A DNA stretch of 64,000 bases, taken from NCBI RefSeq assembly GCF_004187715.1, contig NZ_QZWF01000003.1, positions 62,001-126,000 on the forward strand, written 5' to 3'. The notes below the pieces were generated by a model that searched no databases, was not told where the DNA came from, and saw only the letters and a list, made by a program, of their open reading frames with translations. Numbering within the stretch: the first letter of the stretch is position 1; each line of letters begins with the position of its first letter. This document shows positions 30,445 to 38,691 of the stretch, one piece after another. The translations under genes and the position numbers were made by a program. Source of the stretch: Streptomyces sp. F001 (GTDB lineage: Bacteria > Actinomycetota > Actinomycetes > Streptomycetales > Streptomycetaceae).

Positions 30445-31125
30445 TTACGGCTCGAACTTGTAGCCGAGGCCTCGCACCGTCACCAGATACCTCGGCGCGC
30501 CCGGATCCGGCTCGATCTTGGCGCGCAGTCGCTTGACGTGGACGTCGAGGGTTTTGGTGTCACCGACGTAGTCGGCGCCCCAGACGCGGTCGATGAGCTG
30601 CATCCGGGTCAGCACGCGGCCGGCGTTGCGCAGCAGCATCTCCAGCAGGTCGAACTCCTTCAGCGGCAGGTCGACCTTGGAGCCGCCGACGGTGACCACA
30701 TGGCGGTCGACGTCCATACGGACCGGGCCGGCCTCCAGCGCGGCCGGGGCCACCTCCTCCGGCTCGCCGCGGCGGCGCAGCACGGCGCGGATGCGGGCGA
30801 CCAGCTCGCGGGTGGAGAAGGGCTTGGTGACGTAGTCGTCGGCTCCTATTTCGAGACCGACCACCTTGTCGATCTCGCTGTCCTTGGCGGTCACCATGAT
30901 GACGGGGACATTGGAGCGGCCGCGCAGCTGACGGCACACTTCGGTGCCCGGCAGTCCGGGCAGCATCAGGTCGAGAAGGACGAGGTCGGCGCCGTTGCGC
31001 TCGAACTCGTCGAGTCCGTCGGGCCCGGTGGTCGCGACGGCGACCTCGAAGCCCTCCTTGCGGAGCATGTATGACAGAGCGTCGGAGAAGGACTCCTCGT
31101 CCTCGACGACGAGCACTCGGGTCAC
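30445..31125 (-). CDS. phoP: Response regulator PhoP (OmpR/PhoB family)
   Basis: 226 aa master regulator of phosphate limitation, which also affects antibiotic production in Streptomyces. The receiver domain (residues 1-115) is RVLVVEDEESFSDAL, LVLLDLMLPGLPG (phospho-acceptor Asp), IMVTAKDSE and DDYVTKPFS. The winged-helix DNA-binding domain is LPLKEFDLLEMLLRNAGRV, VDVHVKRLRAKIE-like and YLVTVRGLGYKFEP. It starts 4 bp inside the 3' end of phoR (ATGA overlap), so the order of transcription is phoR then phoP on this strand. Confidence 0.95.
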   Translation of the reverse strand: MTRVLVVEDEESFSDALSYMLRKEGFEVAVATTGPDGLDEFERNGADLVLLDLMLPGLPGTEVCRQLRGRSNVPVIMVTAKDSEIDKVVGLEIGADDYVTKPFSTRELVARIRAVLRRRGEPEEVAPAALEAGPVRMDVDRHVVTVGGSKVDLPLKEFDLLEMLLRNAGRVLTRMQLIDRVWGADYVGDTKTLDVHVKRLRAKIEPDPGAPRYLVTVRGLGYKFEP

Positions 31126-32384
31126 GGAAGGACCTCCGGGGCAGGAAGTGGTTCGTACGGGGGTGTGTCAGGGGACGAGTCGGCGGACTGCCCGGCCTCG
31201 TCAGGAGCGGGGTGCTGATGCGCCCGGTCGCGGGCCTGACCCGCCTCCGGCAGCCGCAGCGTGAAGGTGGAGCCCTGTCCCTCCGAGCTCCACACCGTGA
31301 CCTCCCCGCCGTGCGAGGCGGCCACGTGCTTGACGATCGCCAGCCCGAGGCCCGTACCACCGGTGGCACGGGAGCGGGCCGGGTCGACCCGGTAGAAGCG
31401 CTCGAAGATGCGCTCCTTGTCCTTGTCGGAGATGCCGATGCCCTGGTCGGTGACGGCGACCTCGATGATGTCCCCGCCGGAGCCGTTCACTCGGCGGGCA
31501 GCGATGCCGACGCGGGTGCGGGCGGGAGAGTAGTTGACGGCGTTCTCGACCAGGTTGCCGAGGGCCGCGGCCAGCTTGCTGCGGTTTCCCCAGACATGCA
31601 GGTCGGCGGTGCCGCCGGCGGCCATGGTGATCTGCTTGGCGCCCGCCTGGTGGCGGCACCGGTCGATGGCCTCGGCGACCAGCTCGTCCACCCGGACCGG
31701 CTCGGCGTCCTCCAGCGGGTCGTCGTTCTGGACCCGGGAGAGGTCGATGAGCTCCTGCACCAGGCTGGTCAGCCGGGTCGCCTCGATCTGCATCCGGCCG
31801 GCGAAGCGCTCCACGGCCTCGGGGTCGTCGGAGGCGTCCATGACGGCCTCGGACAGGAGGGAGAGCGCGCCGACGGGGGTCTTGAGCTCGTGGCTGACAT
31901 TGGCGACGAAGTCGCGTCGTACCGCCTCTATCCGGCGGGCCTCGGTGAGGTCCTCGACCAGCAGCAGCACCAGCCGGGAACCCAGCGGGGCGACCCGGGC
32001 GGAGACGGCGAGGGCCTCGCCCCGGCCGCTGCCGCGCCGGGGCAGGTCCAGCTCCACCTGGCGTATCTCACCGTCGCGCCGGGTGTCGCGGGCCATCTGC
32101 AGCATGGGGTCGACGGCGAGCTTGCCGCCGCGGACCAGTCCGAGGGCGTACGCCGCGGAGCTGGCCTTGACGACGGCGTCGGCCTCGTCCAGGACGACGG
32201 CCGAGGAGCGCAGCACGGACAGCACCGTGTCGACGCCGGGCGGAAGCACCGGGTCGGTGTGCAGGGAGGTCCGGGTGGGGCGCTTCAGGTCGCGTTCGCT
32301 CCAGCGGAACGCCAGCATGGCGATGACACCGGTGAGCACACCGGCGATCGCTGCCGCTGCGGCGACCGCCGCGTTCACGTCCAT
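31122..32384 (-). CDS. phoR: Phosphate sensor histidine kinase PhoR (SenX3-like)
   Basis: 420 aa. One N-terminal membrane segment (DVNAAVAAAAAIAGVLTGVIAML), a PAS-like region (100-170), the dimerisation/phosphoacceptor motif ANVSHELKTPVGALSLLSEA with its His, and the HATPase domain: N box NLVENAVNYSP, G1 VTDQGIGISDKD, F box ERIFERFYRVD, G2 GGTGLGLAIVKH. It senses phosphate status, probably through the Pst/PhoU complex, and phosphorylates PhoP. The start is 234 bp from divergent phoU, with a PHO-box-like array between them. Confidence 0.94.
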   Translation of the reverse strand: MDVNAAVAAAAAIAGVLTGVIAMLAFRWSERDLKRPTRTSLHTDPVLPPGVDTVLSVLRSSAVVLDEADAVVKASSAAYALGLVRGGKLAVDPMLQMARDTRRDGEIRQVELDLPRRGSGRGEALAVSARVAPLGSRLVLLLVEDLTEARRIEAVRRDFVANVSHELKTPVGALSLLSEAVMDASDDPEAVERFAGRMQIEATRLTSLVQELIDLSRVQNDDPLEDAEPVRVDELVAEAIDRCRHQAGAKQITMAAGGTADLHVWGNRSKLAAALGNLVENAVNYSPARTRVGIAARRVNGSGGDIIEVAVTDQGIGISDKDKERIFERFYRVDPARSRATGGTGLGLAIVKHVAASHGGEVTVWSSEGQGSTFTLRLPEAGQARDRAHQHPAPDEAGQSADSSPDTPPYEPLPAPEVLP

Positions 32385-32457
32385 GCATCCAGGTTAGGCA
32401 TGCCCTAATGGTTGCCCACAGCCGTCCGGGTGCGACCTCGAACACTCGTCGCCCAGA

Positions 32458-32490
32458 GTTCACCTTGGAGCCAGGGATGGTTCATTTGAG
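32458..32490. promoter_or_regulatory. PHO box (PhoP-binding direct repeats)
   Basis: Three 11-bp units in phase: GTTCACCTTGG, AGCCAGGGATG, GTTCATTTGAG. The first and third match the GTTCACC core of Streptomyces PHO boxes, and the middle one is weak. The array lies in the phoR-phoU divergent region, where PhoP autoregulates both promoters. Confidence 0.75.
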
Positions 32491-32618
32491 GGGGCGGAAA
32501 CGGACGCGTACGGCCCGGAACGTGGCAGCGTGGGGTTCGTAAGAACGGCTTTCACCACGGGCCACCGGCCCTCTGAATCCCCGAATGAATCCCAGAAATC
32601 GCACGAGAGGGAACCCTG

Positions 32619-33296
32619 ATGCGGGACGCGTACCACGAGGAACTGGACTCGATCGGCGACAGCCTGGTCGAGATGGCCCGGCTGGTCGGGTCGGCGATCG
32701 GGCGCGCCACGACAGCCATTCTCGACGCCGACCTGAAGCTGGCCGAGAGCGTGATCGAGGCCGACAAGAAGGTCGACGAACTCCAGCACGACCTGGAGGC
32801 CCAGGCGATAGCCCTGCTGGCCCGCCAGCAGCCGGTGGCCACGGACCTGCGGATAGTGGTCACCTCGCTGCGTATGAGCGCCGACCTCGAACGCTCCGGC
32901 GACCTCGCCCAGCACGTGGCCAAGCTCGCCCGGCTGCGCTTCCCCGAGCGGGCGGTCCCGCACGACCTGCACGCCACGATCCTGGAGATGGGCCAGCTCG
33001 CGCAGCGTCTGATGGCCAAGACCGCCGAGGTCCTCGTCACCAAGGACATCGATCTGGCGATGCAGCTGGAAGCCGACGACGACGCGATGGACCTGCTGCA
33101 CCGCACACTGTTCCAGCACCTCATCGACGAGCGCTGGAAGCACGGCATCGAGACCGCGGTGGACGTCACGCTCCTCGGCCGCTACTACGAGCGCTTCGCC
33201 GACCACGCGGTGGCCGTCGCCAAGCGTGTGGTGTTCCTGGTCACCGGCGAGCACGCGGACGAGCTCCAGCCCGAGATCCACGTCGAAGGGACCTGA
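32619..33296 (+). CDS. phoU: Phosphate transport regulator PhoU
   Basis: 225 aa, all-helical with two PhoU repeats: DSIGDSLVEMARLVGSAIGRAT...VIEADKKVDELQHDLE (with the ExxxD metal motif) and ...MQLEADDDAMDLLHRTLFQHL. It links the Pst transporter to PhoR and represses the Pho regulon when phosphate is plentiful. ATG 32619 follows GAGAGGGA. It is divergent from phoR-phoP across the PHO box. Confidence 0.94.
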   Translation: MRDAYHEELDSIGDSLVEMARLVGSAIGRATTAILDADLKLAESVIEADKKVDELQHDLEAQAIALLARQQPVATDLRIVVTSLRMSADLERSGDLAQHVAKLARLRFPERAVPHDLHATILEMGQLAQRLMAKTAEVLVTKDIDLAMQLEADDDAMDLLHRTLFQHLIDERWKHGIETAVDVTLLGRYYERFADHAVAVAKRVVFLVTGEHADELQPEIHVEGT

Positions 33297-33421
33297 GCGA
33301 CGGGCGCGCGAAACCCCTGACCCGGCCGGGCCGCTGCGTGTGCGAGCCACAGTGCGCCGTTGATGCGCCCGGCAAACGGGGCTGCAATGGGCTGACAGGC
33401 ACCAGCCTCGAGGAGGGACCC

Positions 33422-33583
33422 ATGGCCGAATCCCCCAGCACGCCCGGTACGACGCCCGACCCCACCCAGGAACGCGCCAGCGAACAGCCCGCCGAGATCA
33501 ACAGCCTCACGCTCATCGGCGCGTGCGGCTGCGGCTCGGGCTGCACGTGCGGCTGCCAGCAGGGCAATCCCTGCCAGTGCTGA
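33422..33583 (+). CDS. Cysteine-rich mini-protein (metallothionein-like)
   Basis: 53 aa, ATG 33422 with a GAGGAGGG ribosome-binding site. The first ~33 residues are polar (MAESPSTPGTTPDPTQERAS) and the tail is ACGCGSGCTCGCQQGNPCQC, seven Cys in about 20 residues in CxC/CxxxC spacing that suggests a metal or Fe-S/thiolate cluster. No family name is recognised. It lies between phoU and a nickel-binding protein and is followed by a strong hairpin, so it is a discrete transcription unit or the end of the phoU transcript. Confidence 0.72.
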   Translation: MAESPSTPGTTPDPTQERASEQPAEINSLTLIGACGCGSGCTCGCQQGNPCQC

Positions 33584-33603
33584 CTGAAGCTCCACGACGC
33601 CTG

Positions 33604-33633
33604 AGGGCCCCCGGCGCCGGCGCCGGGGGCCCT
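33604..33633. terminator. Strong GC hairpin after the Cys-rich gene
   Basis: AGGGCCCCCGGCGCC and GGCGCCGGGGGCCCT are adjacent perfect 15-bp complements, a likely terminator 20 bp after the stop. Confidence 0.7.
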
Positions 33634-33697
33634 TCGCGTCGCCCTGCCTGCGGTACGGGCGCAGCATGGAGTAAGGACGGGAAGGAGGTGCGAGGCC

Positions 33698-33946
33698 ATG
33701 GCTGAGTTCATGGACGTCCATCACGACATGCGGGGCATCACGGCCGACCAGCTGCGCGAGGCCCACCGGGCCGACCTCGCGATAGAAGGGGAAGAGGGCG
33801 TGCACTTCAAGCAGGCCTGGGCGGACCCGGACTCCGGAGTCGTCTACTGCCTGTCCGAGGCCCCCTCGGCGGAAGCGGTCCAGCGCATCCACGAACGCGC
33901 CGGGCACAAGGCGGACGAGATCCATCCGGTACCGCTGACGGTCTGA
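33698..33946 (+). CDS. Nickel-binding DUF4242 protein, SCO4226 homologue
   Basis: 82 aa ferredoxin-like alpha/beta-barrel protein. AEFMDVHHDMRGITADQLREAH supplies the His-rich region, followed by FKQAWADPDSGVVYCLSEAPSAEAVQRIHERAGHKADEIHPV. The S. coelicolor orthologue SCO4226 has been characterised structurally as a nickel-binding dimer (published knowledge). The length matches. Ribosome-binding site GGAAGGAGG lies just upstream of ATG. It is separated from the Cys-rich gene by a terminator. Physiological role unclear, possibly metal storage or heme-like signalling. Confidence 0.88.
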   Translation: MAEFMDVHHDMRGITADQLREAHRADLAIEGEEGVHFKQAWADPDSGVVYCLSEAPSAEAVQRIHERAGHKADEIHPVPLTV

Positions 33947-34088
33947 CCCCGACGCCACGCAATCACCGACGGCCCCTGCCCGCGGAACGCGCAGACGGGG
34001 GCCGAGGAGATCGACCGATCGGGTCGAGTTGCCTGCCCAAGGGACTGTCGGCCTTTCTCCCGGGCCTTTCCCGGCCCAGGGTGTGATC

Positions 34089-34481
34089 ATGAAGAACCTG
34101 CGATTGCACTGTCTGCACCGCTCCGTCGCGAGCACGGCTGCAGCAGCCGTCATCAGCCTTGCAGCGGCCCTGACCTCCGCCTCACCGGCCGGAGCCCAGG
34201 AGGACCAATCGTCCAGCCGTCAGACGTGCCACGTGGCCATGGAGCAGAAGCGGAGCGGCCTCGAACAAGTCATGTGGGCCGTCCTCAGCCCCCAGGCCAA
34301 CACGGTGCTGCAGGACTACTGCTCACCTCAGCGTCAAGGCCAGGGCGACGGTCAACGTCAGGACCAGGGCGACGGTCAACGTCAGGACCAGGGCGACGGC
34401 CGCCCGCAGAGCGACGCCGCACGTTTCCTCCCGGCTTCCGGCGACATGACCGACGGTGGGCAAGGAGACACAGACCGGTAG
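34089..34481 (+). CDS. Secreted small hypothetical protein with tandem repeat
   Basis: 130 aa. Sec signal peptide MKNLRLHCLHRSVASTAAAA...ALTSASPAGAQ, then a short mature part with a Cys pair (QTCHVAMEQ, LQDYCSPQ) and a Gln/Asp/Gly repeat GDGQRQDQ encoded by 24-bp direct repeats (34341-34388, two exact copies plus flanking partial copies). The ATG at 34089 was chosen for the signal peptide. A further 20 in-frame codons upstream look non-coding. Function unknown. Confidence 0.65.
   Translation: MKNLRLHCLHRSVASTAAAAVISLAAALTSASPAGAQEDQSSSRQTCHVAMEQKRSGLEQVMWAVLSPQANTVLQDYCSPQRQGQGDGQRQDQGDGQRQDQGDGRPQSDAARFLPASGDMTDGGQGDTDR
34341..34388 (+). repeat. 24-bp tandem repeat in coding sequence
   Basis: CAGGGCGACGGTCAACGTCA plus GGAC is repeated twice exactly, with a partial third copy starting at 34389 and a diverged half copy upstream. 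It encodes QGDGQRQD units and may vary in number between strains. Confidence 0.8.
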
Positions 34482-34629
34482 CACTGACAGCCACCGGGCA
34501 TGCGGGGCCACTTCGGACGCGGCCCGAACACCCCTGACGGACCTGCGACGGCCCCGAGCTGCCGCGAGCCCCCTGCCGGCGGAGAACCCGCGGGCAGGGG
34601 GTTCGATCAGTTCGGGCTACCGCTTCGGG

Positions 34630-35391
34630 CTACTTCTTCTTGCCCTGGTTCTTGACCGCTTCGATCGCCGCCGCAGCCGCCTCAGGGTCGAGGTACGTGC
34701 CGCCGGGGTTGACCGGCTTGAAGTCGGCGTCCAGTTCGTAGGACAGCGGGATGCCCGTCGGGATGTTCAGGCCCGCGATGTCCGCGTCGGAGATGCCGTC
34801 GAGGTGCTTGACCAGGGCGCGCAGGGAGTTGCCGTGGGCGGCGATCAGGACCGTGCGGCCGGCCAGCAGGTCGGGGACGATGCCGTCGTACCAGTACGGG
34901 AGCATGCGGACGACGACGTCCTTCAGGCACTCCGTGCGCGGGCGCAGCTCCGGGGGGATGGAGGCGTAGCGCGGGTCGTCCGACTGGGAGAACTCGGCGC
35001 CGTCCGCCAGCGGCGGGGGCGGGGTGTCGTAGGAGCGGCGCCACAGCATGAACTGCTCCTCGCCGAACTCGGCGAGGGTCTGCGCCTTGTCCTTGCCCTG
35101 GAGGGCGCCGTAGTGGCGCTCGTTCAGGCGCCAGGAGCGGTGGACCGGGATCCAGTGGCGGTCGGCGGCCTCCAGCGCGAGCTGGGCGGTGCGGATGGCG
35201 CGCTTCTGGAGGGACGTGTGGACCACGTCGGGCAGCAGGCCGGCGTCCTTGAGCAGCTCACCGCCGCGGACCGCCTCCTTCTCGCCCTTCTCGTTGAGGT
35301 TGACGTCCACCCAGCCGGTGAACAGGTTCTTCGCGTTCCACTCGCTCTCGCCGTGGCGGAGGAGGATCAGCTTGTACGGTGCGTCGGCCAT
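34630..35391 (-). CDS. gpmA: 2,3-bisphosphoglycerate-dependent phosphoglycerate mutase
   Basis: 253 aa glycolytic/gluconeogenic enzyme interconverting 3- and 2-phosphoglycerate. The phosphohistidine motif is [23 protein letters not shown], with catalytic [14 protein letters not shown] and the second His in [19 protein letters not shown]. It ends with a basic tail (NQGKKK). Full length. ATG 35391. Divergent from the MFS gene. Confidence 0.94.
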   Translation of the reverse strand: MADAPYKLILLRHGESEWNAKNLFTGWVDVNLNEKGEKEAVRGGELLKDAGLLPDVVHTSLQKRAIRTAQLALEAADRHWIPVHRSWRLNERHYGALQGKDKAQTLAEFGEEQFMLWRRSYDTPPPPLADGAEFSQSDDPRYASIPPELRPRTECLKDVVVRMLPYWYDGIVPDLLAGRTVLIAAHGNSLRALVKHLDGISDADIAGLNIPTGIPLSYELDADFKPVNPGGTYLDPEAAAAAIEAVKNQGKKK

Positions 35392-35558
35392 GGCTCTGAG
35401 CGTAATCGAATGCTCTGATCGCTTGCGCGCCCGGCCGAAGCGTGGACGGTTGACGGGATCTGTTAATCGAGTGGCCGCCCCGGACCCCGCCTTCGTAAGG
35501 TGTGCCTACCAGAAGGGCCACTTACACCCGAGCCGCTTACGTCCGTGGGGGATCCTCG

Positions 35559-36827
35559 ATGTCACTCGCCAGCCTGAGACGCGCCGCCACAGAGACCGTC
35601 TCCGGGCTCCCCCGCGAGTTCTGGTGGCTGTGGACCAGCACCCTCGTCAACCGGCTCGGCGGCTTCGTCGCCACCTTCATGGCGCTCTACCTGACCCTCG
35701 ACCGCGGATACTCCGCCTCGTACGCCGGTCTGGTCGCGGCACTGCACGGGCTGGGCGGTGTGCTGTCCTCCCTCGGCGGGGGCGTGATGGCGGACCGGCT
35801 GGGGCGGCGGCCCACCCTGCTCGTCGCCCAGGCGTCCACCGCCGTGTCCGTCGCGCTGCTCGGGTTCATGCACCATCCGGTGGCCATCGCTGCCGTCGCG
35901 TTCCTGGTCGGTGCCGCCTCCAACGCCTCGCGGCCGGCCGTGCAGGCGATGATGGCCGACATCGTGCGGCCCGAGGACCGGGTGCGGGCCTTCTCCCTGA
36001 ACTACTGGGCGATCAACCTCGGCTTCGCCGTGTCCTCCATGGCGGCCGGTTTCATCGCCGAGGTCAGCTATCTCGCCGGCTTCCTGCTGGAGGCCGGGAT
36101 GACCATGGCCTGCGCGATCGTCGTGTTCGTCAAGCTGCCCGAGTCCCGGCCCGTCCAGACGGCCGCTGCGGCCAAGGAGGAGGCCGTGGGGCTCGGGACC
36201 GTGCTGCGCGACGGGCGGTTCATGAGCGTCGTCGGGTTGTCCTTCCTGGTCGCGCTGGTCTTCCAGCAGGGCTCGGTCGGTCTGCCGATCGCGATGGGCG
36301 AGGCCGGGTTCGCGCCCGCGGACTACGGCATGGCGATCGCCGTCAACGGTGTCCTGATCGTCGCGCTGCAGATCCCCGTCACGCGGTTCATCGAGCACCG
36401 GGATCCACGTCGGCTGCTCGTGATCTCGTCTCTGCTCGCCGGGTACGGGTTCGGGCTGACCGCCTTCGCCGGGTCCGTCGGGGTCTTCGCGCTCACCGTC
36501 TGCGTGTGGACCCTGGCGGAGATCGTCAACGCGCCCACGCAGACCGGGTTGGTCGTGCGGCTGTCGCCGGTGCACGGCCGCGGGCGCTACCAGGGCGTGT
36601 ACACCATGTCCTGGTCCGTCGCCGGCCTCGTCGCGCCCCTGATGTCGGGCTTCGTCATCGACCGGTTCGGCGCCGAGTGGCTGTGGGGGCTGTGCGCGGC
36701 CGTCGGCACGGCAGCGGCCCTCGGCTACGGCGCCCTGATGCGCCGCCTGCCGGCCGAGGAGCAATCGGTTCCGACGAAGCAGCCGGAAGCTCCGGCATCA
36801 GAGCCCATGCCCGAACAGGCGGCCTGA
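35559..36827 (+). CDS. MFS transporter (12 TM)
   Basis: 422 aa. LPREFWWLWTSTLVNRLGGFVATFMALYL is TM1. Motif A is GGGVMADRLGRRPTLL, and the second-half motif is RFIEHRDPRRLLVIS. Twelve hydrophobic segments are visible in two halves around PESRPVQTAAAAKEEA. It resembles the drug/metabolite:H+ antiporter DHA1-like group without a defined substrate. ATG 35559 follows GGGGGATCC. A longer start at 35502 lacks a good ribosome-binding site. No neighbour reveals a substrate. Confidence 0.82.
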   Translation: MSLASLRRAATETVSGLPREFWWLWTSTLVNRLGGFVATFMALYLTLDRGYSASYAGLVAALHGLGGVLSSLGGGVMADRLGRRPTLLVAQASTAVSVALLGFMHHPVAIAAVAFLVGAASNASRPAVQAMMADIVRPEDRVRAFSLNYWAINLGFAVSSMAAGFIAEVSYLAGFLLEAGMTMACAIVVFVKLPESRPVQTAAAAKEEAVGLGTVLRDGRFMSVVGLSFLVALVFQQGSVGLPIAMGEAGFAPADYGMAIAVNGVLIVALQIPVTRFIEHRDPRRLLVISSLLAGYGFGLTAFAGSVGVFALTVCVWTLAEIVNAPTQTGLVVRLSPVHGRGRYQGVYTMSWSVAGLVAPLMSGFVIDRFGAEWLWGLCAAVGTAAALGYGALMRRLPAEEQSVPTKQPEAPASEPMPEQAA

Positions 36828-36851
36828 CCCCCCAGTCCGGTAGGCGCACAG

Positions 36852-37600
36852 GTGATCACAGCACTGCTCTGTGCGCGACGAGAGGAGGCCGGTGCGCTGC
36901 TGAGATTCCGTGTGGCGAACGTACGATCGCTGCGCGACGAGCAGGAGCTGTCCTTCACCGTCCCCGCAGGGCACGATCCCGGCCCCGCGCGAACCGTGGA
37001 GCTTGCTGGGGGCAAGACCGTCGAGGTCTACCCCCTGCTCGGCATCTTCGGCGCCAACGCCTCGGGCAAGTCCAACGTCCTGGCCGCTCTGGCCCACATG
37101 CGCAATGCGGTGATCAACTCGTACGGGAGGTGGACCACCTACGGCGGCCTCCCCCGCCAGCCGTTCGCCCTGGACGACAAGTCCGCACACGACACGTCCT
37201 TCTCTATGAGGTCGACTTCGTCGCCGAGGACGGCATCCGCTGGACCTATGGCTACGAACTCAGCGCGACCCGGGTGGAAGCCGAATGGCTGCACTCCTAC
37301 CCGCGGGGACGGCGCCGGGTCTGGCTCGACGGGGACGCCTCCCGCGACGAGGAGTACGACTTCCCCGGCGGCCGCATCCAGGATCGCGCGCGCCTGGCCC
37401 GTACAACCCGTCCGAACGCCCTCTTCCTCTCTCACGCGGGCACCGACAACCACCCGCAGCTGACCCCGATCTTCCACTGGTTCGACCGGAACCTCTGGTG
37501 GATCGACTGCTGCCCCCGCGTGGCCGGCACCGCGTGGCCCCAGGCCCCGCGCTCGGCCAGCCCGAGACACGAAGGGCACCCGCACCCCGGGCGTACCCGT
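36852..37600 (+). pseudogene. Truncated AAA-family ATPase (ABC/SMC-type head, RloA/AAA_21-like)
   Basis: N-terminal half of a defence-type ATPase. RFRVANVRSLRDEQELSFTVP opens the RecF/SMC-like head, Walker A is IFGANASGKSNVLAALAHM, and after a frameshift near 37200 the frame continues as YEVDFVAEDGIRWTYGYEL ... DRARLARTTRPNALFLSHAG and LTPIFHWFDRNLWW. The sequence then decays by about 37550. The signature motif, Walker B and C-terminal parts are absent. In intact relatives this protein is ~400 aa and often pairs with a RloB-like gene. It is probably a remnant of a phage-defence gene. The start codon is uncertain (GTG 36852 used). Confidence 0.65.
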
Positions 37601-37799
37601 TGAGCCACCAACCGCCCCAGCATCCCCGCTTCCCCTCCTCCGCGGCGAGGACTCCCCCCTCGTACGCCCCTACGTCCTCTCCACGGCGAATTGCGCCACA
37701 AGAAGCGGCAGCAACGACAACGTCCCGGCGCCCTCCGGCTGGCCACGCACGGGCATTGGCATCGGCCCACGTCGGATCACGGCGTGAGGTGGCAGCGTA

Positions 37800-38108
37800 A
37801 TGAGCCATCCCACCCGCGGCACCACCACCCGCCTCCTCCCCTGGCCCGGCCCCGAAGGCAAAACCTGCCACCTCCTCACCGACGACAACGGCGGCGGCTA
37901 CCTGTCCCGGCTTGCCGACAACATCGAGTCCGTTCAGCTCGGCATGGGAAGTGAACTGCTCGGACATGCACGGGAGTTGCTCGACGACCCCAAGACCGGC
38001 ACCGGTGAGCTCCGGTTCCTGTCCGTCCGGCTGACCGAGGCCCTGCAGGACGCCCTGCGCGTCGCCGAGAGTCGCGGGGCTCGGCTGCCTGTACCTGACG
38101 GCGACTGA
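37800..38108 (+). CDS. Conserved hypothetical protein, 102 aa
   Basis: 102 aa, intact, ATG 37800 preceded by GAGGTGG. MSHPTRGTTTRLLPWPGPEGK ... LTDDNGGGYLSRLADNIESVQLGMGSELLGHARELL, ending LPVPDGD. It is soluble and mixed alpha/beta, with no recognised catalytic motif. It resembles small orphan proteins frequently found beside regulator or defence genes in Streptomyces. Here it sits between an ATPase remnant and an hsdR remnant. Confidence 0.65.
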   Translation: MSHPTRGTTTRLLPWPGPEGKTCHLLTDDNGGGYLSRLADNIESVQLGMGSELLGHARELLDDPKTGTGELRFLSVRLTEALQDALRVAESRGARLPVPDGD

Positions 38109-38237
38109 AAGGCTCCAGACAGAGACGCCGACGTCGACCTGTCGGCAATCCCCTGAAAGTAAGTACCCCGGGGCGGCTACCTGCTTCCCCGGGAGGCCGT
38201 TGGCGAATCCTCCCTCGCCGCCAGGTCATCACTCGCC

Positions 38238-38272
38238 GGAATGTGACACTTTCACGGAAGGTGTCACATTCC
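38238..38272. promoter_or_regulatory. 12-bp perfect inverted repeat
   Basis: GGAATGTGACAC (38238-38249) and GTGTCACATTCC (38261-38272) with an 11-nt spacer. It is the only clear structure in the 394-bp gap 38109-38502. Its AT content and symmetry suggest a protein operator or the end of a lost element. No gene is visible in the rest of the gap. Confidence 0.5.
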
Positions 38273-38502
38273 TCCGACCGCTTACCGTGGGCCCGGCAGC
38301 ATTGCCGGGTACGCCTGCGCCGCCGCCGGGATTCGCCAACAGCAGCCTCCTCCAGCAAAGAGCCGCCCCCTCCCCCGCCTTTGGCGTGATCACGCACATC
38401 ACCCGCACGCCTGCCGCACACTGGACCGACAGGCAACCGGGGAGGCCGACCGAGCGGCCGTCACCACACAGCGTCGGCTCCTCGGAGGCGGGGGGGTGCG
38501 GA

Positions 38503-38691
38503 GTGGCGGTGCGGGGTGGGACGCGCAGTGAGATCGAGAACGAAACGCAGATCAAGGAGCGGAACGACTTCCTCGTCGTCTCGTAGTTGCGGGTGCGCAC
38601 GCCGGCCGGATACGAGGAAATCCCAGACCTCGTCCTCTTCGTGAACGGCATCCCCGTCGCCGTCGTCGAGTGCAAGAGCCCCGATCTCCTG
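38503..38691 (+). pseudogene. Remnant of a type I restriction subunit (hsdR)
   Basis: Reading frame with EIENETQIKERNDFLVVS, then TAG at 38584-38586, then LRVRTPAGYEEIPDLVLFVNGIPVAVVECKSPDLL. This is the start of the HsdR nuclease domain, with the PD-(D/E)xK elements in PDLVLF and VECKS. In relatives the residue after VVS is Gln (CAG), so a single C-to-T change explains the stop. Only ~60 of ~1000 residues remain. The frame then continues directly into a metallopeptidase, implying deletion of the rest of hsdR. Confidence 0.7.
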
